DNA from: Promethearchaeota archaeon
Lineage (GTDB): Archaea; Asgardarchaeota; Lokiarchaeia; Sigyniarchaeales; SOKP01
NCBI GenBank assembly: GCA_030606485.1
Contig: JAUWGH010000006.1
Location: 199,966 to 263,965, forward strand
Length of the DNA: 64,000 nucleotides
Reading direction: 5' to 3'
Shown here: one piece after another, positions 8,164-17,524 of the stretch
How positions within the stretch are numbered: the first letter of the stretch is position 1
How the letters are laid out: each line of letters starts with the position of its first letter
Translations under genes and position numbers: made by a program
Notes under the pieces: model-generated
What the model was told of the DNA's origin: nothing
Databases searched by the model: none
Seen by the model: only the letters and a program-made list of their open reading frames with translations

Positions 8164-9816
8164 ATGGTGGTTAAATTCAAAAGGGGCCACCTCTATTATC
8201 CTGAAATCCCTATTCATAGAATTTTGGAAGAAACAGCTGAAAGATTTCCAGACAGACCGGCTTTCCTATACCCCAAAGAAATGACCTTCAAACAACTTAA
8301 AGAACAGGTAGATATATTCGCTACAGCATTAAAAGATTTAGGTGTGAAAAAAGCAGATAGAGTTGCATTATACGGACCGAACTCAATCCAATGGATAATT
8401 TCATTCTACGGATTAGAAAAAGCAGGTGCCATTATGGTCCCCATGAACCCATTATTCAAAGAAACTGAAGTAGAATATGAAGCAAAAGACTCTGGAGCAG
8501 AAACGATCATAGTTTCACAACCTGAATACCCCAACGTAGCAGCAGTCAAAGATAAAACAAACCTCAAAAATATTATAGTAATAGAATTAGAAGAGAAAGA
8601 AGAGAAACCAGAAACTCCAGCAGGAACCATTGGATGGTCAGAATTAATGAAGAAAACAAAACCAAAACCTCCAGAATACGATTTCAAAGCTAAAGAAGAC
8701 CTTGCAACACTAGTATATACGAGTGGAACAACAGGTCTACCGAAAGGAACCATGCTTACACACTACAATATAGTGTCGAATGTAATCCAAATATCCCAAA
8801 TTTTCGAATTAAGTGAATTAGATGTCGCTATGACTGTGCTTCCCCTTTACCATATTTATGGGCTAAATGTGTGTATGAACCAAGCAATTTGGTTAGGCGC
8901 AGCACAAGTAGTCACACCACGATTCAAGGTGAAAGAATTCTGTGAGCTCATAGAAAAGTATAAAGCTACATACAGTCTATGCGTCCCTCCAATATTTCTC
9001 GCAGTAGTTCGACACCTTGAAGACCCAAACGTAAAAGGATATGATTGGGCAAACCTCAAAATATTTAACAATGGTGCCGCACCAATCCCTCTCGAACTTC
9101 TTGAAAGGTTCGATAAATTAGCAAAAGAAAAATGCAACGCTAAAGACGTGACTATTCAACACGGTTGGGGATTAACTGAGGCTTCTCCGGTCGTTGCTGT
9201 AAATCCTATGTATCGCCGCAAAATGGAATCTCAAGGCACTTTAATTCCAGATACTTTTCATAAGATTATTGATCTAGAGACAGGTGAAGAGATACCTGAA
9301 CGTGGGCAGCTTGGCGAATTAGTTATTAAAGGTCCTCAAGTTATGAAAGGCTATTGGAAAAGCCCTGAAGCGACTGAAGGTGCATTTTGGACCGACCCTA
9401 ACACTGGCGAGAAATGGCTAAGAACAGGTGATATGGCATATATTGACGAAGAAGAGTATGAGCATCTTGCTGACCGTATAAAGGAAATGATAAAGTATAA
9501 AGGTTGGAGCATCGCACCTGCTGAACTTGAGGACTTGCTATTTAAAAATCCCCACGTATTTGATGCTGCTGTTATTGGTAAGCCATCTACAGAACTGGAT
9601 GTCGGTCAAATTCCTAAGGCTTTTATAATTTTAAAACCGGAGTTTAAAGGTCAAATAAGTGAGCAAAACATAATAGATTGGGTTGCTGAAAGGATTTCTG
9701 CTTACAAAAAAATTCGTGAGGTCGAATTTGTGGATGATATTCCAAAAACGGGTTCCGGTAAAATTTTACGGCGGGAATTAATCGAGCAGGAAAAAAAGAA
9801 ACTGGGATTAAAATAA
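8164..9816 (+). CDS. AMP-forming acyl-CoA ligase (long-chain fatty acid type)
   Basis: This is a complete adenylate-forming enzyme of 550 residues. The ATP-binding loop YTSGTTGLPKG is near residue 184, the GWGLTEASP motif near 335, the hinge region around TGDMAY and DRIKEMIKYKGW near 440, and the C-terminal catalytic Lys in PKTGSGKILRREL near 532. It would activate a carboxylic acid to its CoA ester, as in fatty acid or aromatic acid metabolism. The ATG at 8164 follows GGAGGTG, so an in-frame TTG twelve bases earlier is not the start. A fragment of its 3' end is fused to other debris at 20998-21090. Confidence 0.93.
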   Translation: MVVKFKRGHLYYPEIPIHRILEETAERFPDRPAFLYPKEMTFKQLKEQVDIFATALKDLGVKKADRVALYGPNSIQWIISFYGLEKAGAIMVPMNPLFKETEVEYEAKDSGAETIIVSQPEYPNVAAVKDKTNLKNIIVIELEEKEEKPETPAGTIGWSELMKKTKPKPPEYDFKAKEDLATLVYTSGTTGLPKGTMLTHYNIVSNVIQISQIFELSELDVAMTVLPLYHIYGLNVCMNQAIWLGAAQVVTPRFKVKEFCELIEKYKATYSLCVPPIFLAVVRHLEDPNVKGYDWANLKIFNNGAAPIPLELLERFDKLAKEKCNAKDVTIQHGWGLTEASPVVAVNPMYRRKMESQGTLIPDTFHKIIDLETGEEIPERGQLGELVIKGPQVMKGYWKSPEATEGAFWTDPNTGEKWLRTGDMAYIDEEEYEHLADRIKEMIKYKGWSIAPAELEDLLFKNPHVFDAAVIGKPSTELDVGQIPKAFIILKPEFKGQISEQNIIDWVAERISAYKKIREVEFVDDIPKTGSGKILRRELIEQEKKKLGLK

Positions 9817-10045
9817 AATATTAAGCTTTTCACTTCCTTTTTAGATATTTTAACTGTAGTATTTCATGAAACAATTCTCAATTAATTAAAATGAAAATAT
9901 TATTAAAAAAATATTAATAAAAAATAACAAAATAAAATAAAAAATAATGAAAAATCATAATATTTTTTACATATTTAACATGTATGATTATTCATTAAAA
10001 TTAAAGGAATCCAAAAAAAAATTAAATTAATTTAGTGTGATTAAA

Positions 10046-10927
10046 ATGATATGGAAGACAAAAATAACAGAAATGCTTGGCATTAAATATCCAATTATTT
10101 TAGGCGCAGCAGCAGGAAAACATAATATAAAATTAACAGCTGCAGTAAGTAATGCTGGTGGATTTGGTATTTTAACTGGATCTTCTTTTAGAAATCAAGA
10201 AAAATTTCGGAATGCCCTCTTGGAAATCAAAGAAATTACAAATAAATCGTTTGGCATAAATCTTACTCCAAATAATCCTGTTGGCTTTTCAAAAGAACCA
10301 ATTCCTAAGTTTTTTCGATTTTTAGAAATTGCAAAAGAAGAACAAATTAATACAATAATTACCGCTGGATCTAAAATTGAGGAATTTGGAAAAAAAATAA
10401 AAGAATATGAAATGAATTGGATTCATAAAGTTACTACCATGAGACATGCGATGTATGGAGAGAAAATGGGTGCTGACGCGATAATTTTAACTGGACTTGA
10501 AGGTGCAGGTTTTAAAAATCCAAAACAAAATACTTTTCTCATCAATATGGTAAATGCTGATAGGATTCTAAAATTACCATTGATTGCTTCCGGAGGGATA
10601 AGTAATGGCAAAGGTATGTTGATGGCACTAATTTCAGGTGCTCAAGCTGTTCACTTATGCACCGCATTTCTTGCAACAACAGAAAGTCCCATTCCAGATA
10701 GTTGGAAACAAAGAATAATCGATACCGATTGTTTTGATCCAAATATAATTAAAAAAGTATGCCAGTTTGATTTAGATACTCCTAAAATTAATGATCTGTC
10801 TTTAGCTGCGGGAACAGTTAATAAAATAATTTCTGCGGAAGAATTAGTAAATAATATAATTAATGAAGCCGAGAAAATATTGAAAAATCTAGGTTTCCAA
10901 GAAGATATTATTAATTTTATTCAATAA
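10046..10927 (+). CDS. nitronate monooxygenase / enoyl-reductase (FabK-like) flavoprotein
   Basis: The protein of about 293 residues is a TIM-barrel flavoprotein of the 2-nitropropane dioxygenase family: N-terminal LGIKYPIILGAAAG and SNAGGFGILTG, then the FMN-phosphate segment ADAIILTGLEGAG and LIASGGISNGKGM near residues 150-195. Family members oxidise nitronates or reduce enoyl-ACP; the sequence does not settle which. Length is slightly short of the usual 320-350. The start ATG at 10046 has GTGAT just upstream. Neighbouring acyl-CoA ligase and PPOX genes would fit a role in lipid or acid metabolism, but there is no shared operon. Confidence 0.85.
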   Translation: MIWKTKITEMLGIKYPIILGAAAGKHNIKLTAAVSNAGGFGILTGSSFRNQEKFRNALLEIKEITNKSFGINLTPNNPVGFSKEPIPKFFRFLEIAKEEQINTIITAGSKIEEFGKKIKEYEMNWIHKVTTMRHAMYGEKMGADAIILTGLEGAGFKNPKQNTFLINMVNADRILKLPLIASGGISNGKGMLMALISGAQAVHLCTAFLATTESPIPDSWKQRIIDTDCFDPNIIKKVCQFDLDTPKINDLSLAAGTVNKIISAEELVNNIINEAEKILKNLGFQEDIINFIQ

Positions 10928-10966
10928 TGTTTTATATAAATATCTGGGTAGATTTTGTAAAAACAT

Positions 10967-11437
10967 TTAAGAAGTATACTTTTTTGTAGCTTCTAAATAC
11001 TTAGTATCCTTGCTATAGTCAAAAGATGCAATGTGAATAGGTTTTACAATAACTATTACCCACTCAGTTAATTCAGATAAACCTTTCCAATATCCCCTCG
11101 CTTCTTTTTCAGACATATACCTACTGAATATAGAATGTGCCGCTTGATCCATATCTTTATCATCCATACTGGCTTTGCCATAAATTATAACACCTCTAGT
11201 TGGTGGACCTACCTCATCAATTAAAACAGTAACATTATTATTTCGTTTGATATTTCTACCTCTACGACTATTTTTAGGAGTTCCAATAACTATCGTATCA
11301 TTATCATAATTGAACCATACAGGTACTGCATGAATTGTTCCATCTTTATTAATACTACAGATTCGTGCAATTTTTGCTTTTTCAAGAAAAGCACTAATCT
11401 CTTCCCTAGTTAATGCTGGTGATTGAGTATATGACAT
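10967..11437 (-). CDS. pyridoxamine 5'-phosphate oxidase-family (PPOX) flavin-binding protein
   Basis: The protein of 156 residues has the split-barrel layout of PPOX-class FMN or F420 proteins: an N-terminal helix (TREEISAFLEKAKIARI), the strand pair GTIHAVPVWFNYDNDTIVI, the phosphate-contacting region SRRGRNIKRNNNVTVLID and GVIIYGKASMDD. It probably reduces or binds a flavin or F420 substrate. The start at 11437 is supported by GTGATTAAAATG. The gene converges with the nitronate monooxygenase gene, with only 39 bases between the two ends. Confidence 0.88.
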   Translation of the reverse strand: MSYTQSPALTREEISAFLEKAKIARICSINKDGTIHAVPVWFNYDNDTIVIGTPKNSRRGRNIKRNNNVTVLIDEVGPPTRGVIIYGKASMDDKDMDQAAHSIFSRYMSEKEARGYWKGLSELTEWVIVIVKPIHIASFDYSKDTKYLEATKKYTS

Positions 11438-11526
11438 TTTAATCACTTCAATTTAAATATAATTAATTCTAAACCCTAATAAAACTATAATTTTAAGATA
11501 GATATAATTAATAAAATTTAATATAT

Positions 11527-11650
11527 ACAATCATTTTATATTTTTATTTTACTCAAGATTCCATCGAGATAATTGATATTCTCCTGTTCGAGTTCTTCCT
11601 TTAACGCATTCGCTAAAGAATATCTAAACGCCCACACTTCCAAATTCTAT
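11527..11650 (-). pseudogene. 5'-truncated fragment of the NYN-domain gene
   Basis: This stretch matches the last 35-40 codons and the tail of the NYN genes at 13790 and 24299, including the segments that encode WAFRYSLANALKEE and QENINYLDD. The first three quarters of the gene are missing. It has the same orientation as the complete copies. The next 290 bases to the HepT gene hold nothing that I recognise. Confidence 0.8.
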
Positions 11651-11940
11651 TAATAATATGTTAAAATTCAATAAAAAACAAGGTTCATAGGAAAAGGGAT
11701 AAAAAAATTAAGACATGAATGTTTAAAATTAAAGAAAAGTATCGCGATAAAAATAATCCATAAAATTAATTTAATTCCTAATTTAAAATATAAAAAAATT
11801 CACCCTACCAAGAAATAAAATTAAATTATTTTCAATTTTTGATTCTTCCTGATATAGATTAGTGTTGATCATTGTGATCGTCAATCTTGGAAATCTATTC
11901 TAATTATTTTCTAAATTAAATAATAATTTAAAATTGATTA

Positions 11941-12396
11941 TTAAGATTCAGATGAGTCTTTATTCTCACTTGAAGTCTTTAGAAACTTTAGAATCTCTTC
12001 TTTAAATAATGTAAAATCAGGAAGTCCATGGCAAATTTCTTTAAAAGCGACTTCATCATCAATCTTTCCATATCGATGGACTAAGAAATTTCTAAATCCC
12101 TTTAACTCCTTAATTTTCTCAGCCATTTTTTTTGATAAAATATTATTATCCAATAAAGCATCGATAATATCGTCCCTATTTGAAGGGATTCCTAATTTTA
12201 AATCCGAATTAATTATTGAGCAAATACTAATAATTTCTTGAATTGATGCTTCGACTTTTTTATAAATACCATCTTTAACTAAGCCTAAAGCTTTAAATTC
12301 GTTTATATTATCAGGAAGATTTTCTTTTACTAAATCAATACTTTCTTCAATTACTTTAATTTTAGTTTTAATTATATCAGTTCTCAAAACAATCAC
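11941..12396 (-). CDS. hepT: HepT-like HEPN ribonuclease/toxin of an MntA-HepT pair
   Basis: The 151-residue helical protein carries the HEPN motif in KGFRNFLVHRYGKIDD (about residues 104-119), where R-X4-6-H and the adjacent Tyr match HepT. HepT proteins cleave RNA and are silenced when the partner MntA adds AMP groups to this Tyr region. The partner gene lies immediately upstream and overlaps by 4 bases. The Tyr target (HRY) is intact. A TTA stop-proximal Ser/Glu-rich tail (SSENKDSSES) is unremarkable. Confidence 0.88.
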   Translation of the reverse strand: MIVLRTDIIKTKIKVIEESIDLVKENLPDNINEFKALGLVKDGIYKKVEASIQEIISICSIINSDLKLGIPSNRDDIIDALLDNNILSKKMAEKIKELKGFRNFLVHRYGKIDDEVAFKEICHGLPDFTLFKEEILKFLKTSSENKDSSES

Positions 12397-12824
12397 CGAT
12401 TAATATAATCCAAATATAATGGATAAAATTCTTCATATTCATCAATAGTCTCGTTAGCGATTTCATATATCCTTTCTTCTTCCTTCACATATAGAATTTC
12501 ACCTTTTAATACCTCAATCTGAACATATAATGGAAGTAATTGAAAAATCTGAATATCAAATTTTTCATTAAACATTTTTAATAATTCTAAACGTATTTCT
12601 GGGAGTTTTTTCATTTCATCATTAAAATATAAACAGATATCTATATCACTATCCTCTAAATGATATTCACTCAGAGAAGAACCATACAAAATGAAAAACT
12701 CTATTTTGGAAAAATACTTTGTATCTCTTAACTGCTTTAAAAATTTTTTAGCTAATTGTTTAATCTCTCCTTTCATATTAACATTATATCTTAAATAAAA
12801 TATATAATCATTGCTGTAAACCAT
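12393..12824 (-). CDS. mntA: MntA-like minimal nucleotidyltransferase antitoxin
   Basis: The 143-residue protein has the nucleotidyltransferase signature FILYGSSLSEYHLEDSDID near residues 44-62: GS, then the two Asp of DID that bind Mg-ATP. In type VII toxin-antitoxin systems MntA AMPylates HepT. The gene is first in the operon, with a 4-base overlap to hepT. The start is uncertain: the ATG at 12824 or the in-frame ATG 16 codons later (12776), which gives the usual family N-terminus MKGEIKQLAKKF. No clear ribosome binding site precedes either. Confidence 0.87.
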   Translation of the reverse strand: MVYSNDYIFYLRYNVNMKGEIKQLAKKFLKQLRDTKYFSKIEFFILYGSSLSEYHLEDSDIDICLYFNDEMKKLPEIRLELLKMFNEKFDIQIFQLLPLYVQIEVLKGEILYVKEEERIYEIANETIDEYEEFYPLYLDYINR

Positions 12825-13111
12825 ACTATAAATTTTGTCATAAATTTATCATTTTAACGCCATAATTTGTATTATTTATTAATTTCATACTCTAAAAAAG
12901 ATACCCGCGAATTTTGATTATTCTACTATGGATTAGATTGTGATGAAAATGTAAATCCATTTTCTCCAATTCCTAATACTACTTTCATTTGCAATTACTC
13001 ATAGGTTATCATTATCCTTTTTTCTGAATGTTTTATTCTTTTTTTATACTTCAAATTCTTAATTTTATGGGACCAAATCAATTTGCTGGATTTCAATTCT
13101 TTTAAAAAATC
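12825..13111. other. intergenic region
   Basis: No open frame or recognisable fragment is visible between the MntA start and the NYN fragment that begins near 13112. The DNA is AT-rich, with mixed direct repeats of low complexity only. Confidence 0.4.
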
Positions 13112-13210
13112 ATGCGGACTGTATTAATTCCCGTAATATCAATATCCAAAGAGTTCTTCCTTTAACACATTTGCTAGCGAATATCAAAACGCCCATACTT
13201 CCAAATTCTA
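13112..13210 (-). pseudogene. degraded fragment of the NYN-domain gene
   Basis: Sequence matching the part of the NYN gene that encodes WAFRYSLANALKEEL is present (about 13145-13205), with a less clear match for the tail. Both ends are degraded and an internal deletion is likely. It is the second of four such fragments, all in the same orientation. Confidence 0.7.
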
Positions 13211-13346
13211 TTAGTAGCATCTTTATAAAAGACATTTTATAAAAAATAAAAATTTAAATGTATGCCTATAAATTTGTATTTTGTACCGAAATCTAATCTA
13301 ATAAAAAAAATTATAAAATGAAATTATATAGAGGTGGAAAATAAAA

Positions 13347-13661
13347 ATGATATTTATTTCATATTGGGAGTTAAATCCTGATTTTGACCCAGCAGATTTG
13401 GCTGAAATGGCACAAGAGCTTATTAGTAAAAAAATCTACCCCCCTGAAGGAGTTAAGGAAATTGCATTTTATATTAGTACCTCGGATTATTGGGGTATTA
13501 GTATAGATGAAGCCGACAGTGAAGAAGCTTTAGCAAGGAATAGTAATATGTGGAGAATTGCTAAACCTGGTATTATGAAATTTATTAAAACCGCTCCTGC
13601 TATGGAAGTAGTCAAAATGCTCCCACTAGTGGTAAAATTGAAAAAACAAATAAAAGGTTAA
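13347..13661 (+). CDS. DUF3303-like small protein
   Basis: The 104-residue protein starts MIFISYWEL, has a helix (PADLAEMAQELISKK), then YYISTSDYWG-like strands and the segment NMWRIAKPGIMKFIKTAPA. This is the ferredoxin-like alpha-beta layout of the DUF3303 family, probably a dimeric small-ligand or stress-related domain; no function is established. GAGGTGG stands at a good distance before the ATG. A truncated relative lies at 39218-39457 and shares the WRIAKPGI and K-I-(A/E)PA-E core. Confidence 0.7.
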   Translation: MIFISYWELNPDFDPADLAEMAQELISKKIYPPEGVKEIAFYISTSDYWGISIDEADSEEALARNSNMWRIAKPGIMKFIKTAPAMEVVKMLPLVVKLKKQIKG

Positions 13662-13789
13662 TATTGAAGAGACTTTCTTTCTTTATCAAGGCTCCAGAGT
13701 AAATTATATATCAAAATTAAAAATCTTAATTTTCTTTTTTTTTAAATCCCGCCATTATTTATCCCAATAATTAAATAATTACATTCAAA

Positions 13790-14287
13790 TTACATCTTTA
13801 TTTTGTTTAATACATCATCAAGATAATTGATATTCTCCTGTTCGAGTTCTTCCTTTAACGCATTCGCTAACGAATATCGAAACGCCCATAGTTCTAAATT
13901 TTTATCCAATTCTTTTACTTTCTTAACAACAGGTACAAAATCACCGTCTCCAGATACCAATATAGCCGTATCATATGCATTTTCATACGCAAGAGAGATT
14001 ATATCAATCGCGATTTTTATATCAACTTTCTTTTCAACGGCATCACTAAACGTTATCTTATCAAAACTGGCTTTAATCACATATCCACTTAGATTACTTA
14101 AATCCTCATACCACTTCTTTTTCTCCAGACTCATGGGATACACGACACCTTCATATAAAAATATGCCCTGTAATTTTCGGCCCCGAGTTATGATGTTTTT
14201 CAGCTTTTCATAGTCTGCCTTGATGTTAAACTTCCTAAAACCCTTGAAAATGTTGCTATTATCTATAAAAATTATGATTCGTTCCAT
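13790..14287 (-). CDS. NYN-domain (LabA-like PIN-fold) putative ribonuclease, copy 1
   Basis: The 165-residue protein starts MERIIIFIDNSNIFKGF, with the NYN hallmark DNSN at residue 9. Later acidic residues of the active site appear in DIKIAIDIIS (about 90) and LVSGDGDFVPVVK (about 108). NYN proteins are PIN-fold metal-dependent RNases. An in-frame ATG 11 codons upstream exists, but the second copy starts at MERIII, so I use 14287. The second copy (24299) is about 90% identical at protein level. Fragments of the gene are scattered at 11527, 13112, 20998 and 25746. Confidence 0.85.
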   Translation of the reverse strand: MERIIIFIDNSNIFKGFRKFNIKADYEKLKNIITRGRKLQGIFLYEGVVYPMSLEKKKWYEDLSNLSGYVIKASFDKITFSDAVEKKVDIKIAIDIISLAYENAYDTAILVSGDGDFVPVVKKVKELDKNLELWAFRYSLANALKEELEQENINYLDDVLNKIKM

Positions 14288-14498
14288 TTCAAAAACCTTT
14301 TTTGTTACCTTAAAATGCAATTAATGATTGATGATTAATAATAACTATGCAAGAACCGAAAAGACGAAAAAAACTCCCGAATCGCCAACAACTTCGCAAA
14401 ATGAGACCTTAAGAGTAAATATTGTGGTGACCTAATTAAAATCAAATAAATCAATCAAATATAAATATGAAGATAAAACATATCATTTCTGCAATACC

Positions 14499-14693
14499 GT
14501 GTGTGAGGTCGAATTTAAAAGTGACCCTAAAAAATACATTCAAAAAGAAATAATTGATGCTTTTATCGTTCGTGATAAAGATCAAATTACAATTCCAAAA
14601 GAAATCCCAGAAAAATTAGGAATTACGAAAGGAGATAAACTAATTCTTGATTTAAAAGAGAATAAAATAATAATTACTAAATATCTCTCATAA
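14499..14693 (+). CDS. AbrB/SpoVT-type DNA-binding domain protein with a broken zinc-binding N-terminus
   Basis: Residues 20-64 form a swapped-hairpin AbrB domain: VRDKDQITIPKEIPEKLGI, then GDKLILDLKENKIIITK. Such domains bind DNA as antitoxins or regulators. The GTG at 14499 is the first legal start, but the frame continues open upstream to 14436 and encodes KYEDKTYHFCNTVCEVEF, which looks like a TRASH/YHS zinc-binding segment. In another frame, at 14417-14446, KYCGDLIKIK could be the first half of that domain. A frameshift in the leader is therefore likely, so the annotated protein may be only the remnant of a TRASH-AbrB fusion. No toxin gene is adjacent. Confidence 0.65.
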   Translation: MCEVEFKSDPKKYIQKEIIDAFIVRDKDQITIPKEIPEKLGITKGDKLILDLKENKIIITKYLS

Positions 14694-15132
14694 ATTTCGA
14701 CAGCAACATATAGTTTAATATTCGATTTTATTATATTTTACGTTATAAAAAATTTTAATAGATTTATAACTTAAATATCAAAAGTTTTCAATTTAAATAT
14801 ATCTCCATTAAATTTACGTATCAAATTTTACCAAAAATTAATTAGTATGAATTTAATTAATAAATTAAATTTGTTTTATGCCTTTTTGTTTAATAATGTT
14901 TTTATGGCAAGTTAAAGAAGTATCTACTAGAAATCAATTTTTTCATGTTGGAAAATGTCCCCATCGTCCCAAATTCAGGATAATAATTGGACTATATTAT
15001 ATTTTAATTATTTTTATCATATAAATACACATTGAATAAAAATAATAAGTATCGAATAAAAGTGATTTTAGAAGATAGTTAATTCTAATATAAAATTTTT
15101 AATCTACAGAAAATAGAGATGATTTATCTTTT
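14694..15132. other. intergenic region
   Basis: About 440 bases with no frame of interest on either strand. The DNA is very AT-rich. The 5' leader of the following gene (GAGATGAT at 15115) is the only likely functional element. Confidence 0.45.
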
Positions 15133-15843
15133 TTGAGTGAAATTGACAATAAAACTTTTCTTTATAATTATAAATTCAGAGTAATTTTTACTTGGGTTTG
15201 GTTTTTTATAGGTTCACTCATAGTTATTCTTATCTTTTTTATAATAAAGAATTTTAACATCGAAGAGACCCTAGCAATTTTAAATAATGAAAGGCATTTA
15301 ATGGTATTCATAGAATTTAGTTCAGTCGGATTTATGCCCTTATTAATTACTATAATGTGCAAGGATAATCTTGGCCTATACGGTGTGAATAAAGTTAAGA
15401 GAAATATACTTAAATCTATTGTTACTTCAGTTTTGATGATTGCAATTATGTATAGTATTGGTTATTTACTAAATGGTGTTATAATAAAATATGAATCTTA
15501 TGATTTTGGTCTTGAAATTCCTTGGAATATCATATTTGGAATTATTAGTGTGTTTACATGGGGACCTTTAGAAGTATTTTTTTATATTTGGCTGCTAACT
15601 AATACAGATATGATATTTGATGAGAGAAATAAGCTGTTCTCAAAGGGATTAATCATAACAACTATTGTTTTTGCAGCTGTTCATATCCTTACTACTAATG
15701 TTTTAAATGTATTCTATGTGGGAGGTATTTTTCTTGTTTTAGGATTGATTTATAAGTATTCTAATAACATTTTGGGTCCAGCTATAGCTTGGACGATGAT
15801 AAACGGAACGATATGGTTTGTATCTCAAATGTTTTGGGTATAA
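15133..15843 (+). CDS. CPBP-family intramembrane protein (CAAX protease-like), divergent
   Basis: The 236-residue protein has six to eight hydrophobic segments. The order of a GPLEVFFYIWLL segment (about residue 152), then FAAVHILTT (about 181) and GPAIAWTMIN (about 219) follows the motifs of ABI/CPBP putative membrane proteases. In the family motif 1 is normally EExxxR; here only one Glu remains and the Arg is absent, so catalysis is doubtful, although the His of motif 2 is kept. The start is TTG; no ATG is close upstream. It stands alone. Members can be immunity or maturation factors. Confidence 0.6.
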   Translation: MSEIDNKTFLYNYKFRVIFTWVWFFIGSLIVILIFFIIKNFNIEETLAILNNERHLMVFIEFSSVGFMPLLITIMCKDNLGLYGVNKVKRNILKSIVTSVLMIAIMYSIGYLLNGVIIKYESYDFGLEIPWNIIFGIISVFTWGPLEVFFYIWLLTNTDMIFDERNKLFSKGLIITTIVFAAVHILTTNVLNVFYVGGIFLVLGLIYKYSNNILGPAIAWTMINGTIWFVSQMFWV

Positions 15844-15869
15844 TATAATATCTATTTTTTAACACGTTT

Positions 15870-16493
15870 TTAATATTCATGAGGTAAAGTAAAGACATAG
15901 ATACTTACAAAAAGAACATCATAATCGTCCTTAATCTCTGATCGCTTTATTTCGCCAATAACCACATTACTTCTTGCATGTGAAACCATCATGACAGTCC
16001 TTAATATCACCGGAAGTTTCAATTCTCTTGAAATTTTAAATGCTCTTTTTGTAAATTTTAAACATTCCTGAGGATTGCTCGGTTCTAATGCCGGTACTTT
16101 TAAAAGTTTTAAATAATACCTTAAATCCATTTCAACAGCATTCGAATGCTGTTGAGGGTCATCAGCAACTAAAATAACTAACGCCGAGTTTAAATTTTTT
16201 GGACGAGTCGTAGCAAGAGCCAATAGAGGATCTGAAGCAACGTTTAATCCCACATTTTTCATGCCAACCATAACAGTGGCACCTCTTGCATATGCGGCAC
16301 CGGCGACTTCTATAGCTACTTTCTCATTAATACTTGACTCCACTCATTTCATGCCTACCCCTGTGAAAATTTCCATGAAAATTTCTCCAACTTCAGAACT
16401 GGGTGTGCCCGGATAAAACGTGAAAACATCTAAACCACTTTCTAAAGCACCACGAACTATCGCCTCGTTTCCTAAAAAGAAATTCGTTCCATT
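15870..16493 (-). pseudogene. broken iorA (indolepyruvate:ferredoxin oxidoreductase alpha subunit), N-terminal part only
   Basis: The frame matches the first third of IorA: FFLGNEAIVRGALESGLD and FYPGTPSSEVGE, then after an in-frame TGA (at about 16342-16344) SSINEKVAIEVAGAAYARGA, KNVGLNVASDP, VADDPQQHS and KVPALEPSNPQECLKF. The real enzyme is about 600 residues; here the thiamine diphosphate-binding C-terminal half and the ferredoxin domain are missing, and no start codon is in frame at the left. It is thus a remnant with at least three lesions. The first bases (ATGGAACGAAT out of frame) match the start of the NYN gene, possibly a join point. Confidence 0.85.
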
Positions 16494-16667
16494 TTAAAGA
16501 CTCTTTTCGTAATTAATAATTTAATCTTTTTTAAATCCTCCTTTTAACCAAGGAAAAGATTATAATCATCACAACGAAAATATGAGAGAGGAGGAATATT
16601 GGAATTGATTAAAAAGGAAATTTTTAGATTCGGGAATAAAATTGTTTTTTAAAATGTCAAATTAATT

Positions 16668-17027
16668 TCATTTCTCTTTTGATTGCAAAGATTTTTTAAT
16701 CTTCTGTTTATATTTATCTAAATCTAATTTTAAAATTCGCTTAATTCCAATATCCGCCTCTTCTTCTGTTAAATCCAATCCAATTTTATGGCGGTGGCAG
16801 ATATCGATAAACTCCCAAAGATTAATACCAGCAATCTCCGATGCTTTTCCAAAAGACACTTTTCCCTTCTTATATTCATCTAGTGCAATCTCAATCTTTA
16901 TTTCGCGAATGGATTTTAAGAGTAAATGACGGATAGCGGTACTTTTATCCATTTTCAAAATTTTTTGCAATTTTTCAATTTCTTTATTCAAATCCGAAGG
17001 TATTACAATTGACAATCTTTCACTCAA
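16668..17027 (-). CDS. UPF0175-family antitoxin, copy 2
   Basis: This is the second copy of the antitoxin at 2011-2370, differing at about eight positions (for example IVIPSDLN in place of IVISSDLN, and the tail SLQSKEK). The UPF0175 core YKKGKVSFGKASEIAGI is unchanged. The start overlaps the end of the toxin gene by 8 bases, as in copy 1. The reading frame is intact, so both copies may be functional, and cross-talk between the pairs is likely given their similarity. Confidence 0.88.
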   Translation of the reverse strand: MSERLSIVIPSDLNKEIEKLQKILKMDKSTAIRHLLLKSIREIKIEIALDEYKKGKVSFGKASEIAGINLWEFIDICHRHKIGLDLTEEEADIGIKRILKLDLDKYKQKIKKSLQSKEK

Positions 17028-17514
17028 ATCTTTTTCCCTCTTTTAAATATTTCTCATATACTTTGGGAGATATCCAGCCATTTGCAGCATATTTCCCCAA
17101 ATTTGATTGAAATAGTGTCGAATCAATCATGTTTTCTTTACGTAATAATAAAAGTGTATCCGCAGTAGATACTACTTCAATCTCTTTTTGTTCTGCAACT
17201 AATCGACCCTTTTTTTCATCCATTACCAATAATCCATCTAATTGTTGCGCTAATTGTATTGCTTCATATTCTCCCGCATGAAGATAATCTTTTAAAATTG
17301 GATCATGCAGACTAATCTCCATTTTTTTAATTTTTTTATTTTTAAAATAATTTTGTAAAAGAATTGCATCAGAAAATCCAATTTTTATTCCTTCTTCTAT
17401 TACCTCAAAATAAACTTTATCGGGAATAACAATAAAATCAAATAAATTTAAAATAAAACTAATTTTACCAATTTTGGTTAGATGAATCAAAGGAGATGAA
17501 TCAAATATGATCAT
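17020..17514 (-). CDS. PIN-domain (DUF3368) ribonuclease toxin, copy 2
   Basis: The 164-residue toxin is nearly identical to that at 2363-2857: MIIFDSSPLIHLTKIG at the start, VMDEKKGRLVAEQK in the middle. Changes are scattered (for example SLHDPILKDYLHAGEYEA). All acidic positions of the PIN active site are kept. The similarity extends to the palindromic operator before the start but stops soon after it, so the duplicated unit is the complete locus of about 870 bases. Confidence 0.88.
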   Translation of the reverse strand: MIIFDSSPLIHLTKIGKISFILNLFDFIVIPDKVYFEVIEEGIKIGFSDAILLQNYFKNKKIKKMEISLHDPILKDYLHAGEYEAIQLAQQLDGLLVMDEKKGRLVAEQKEIEVVSTADTLLLLRKENMIDSTLFQSNLGKYAANGWISPKVYEKYLKEGKRFE

Positions 17515-17524
17515 TTATGATATT

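Noticed and set aside
16342-16344. In-frame TGA in iorA read as selenocysteine
   Set aside because: IorA has no selenocysteine at this place, no SECIS-like hairpin is seen nearby, and the gene also lacks its start and its 3' two thirds.
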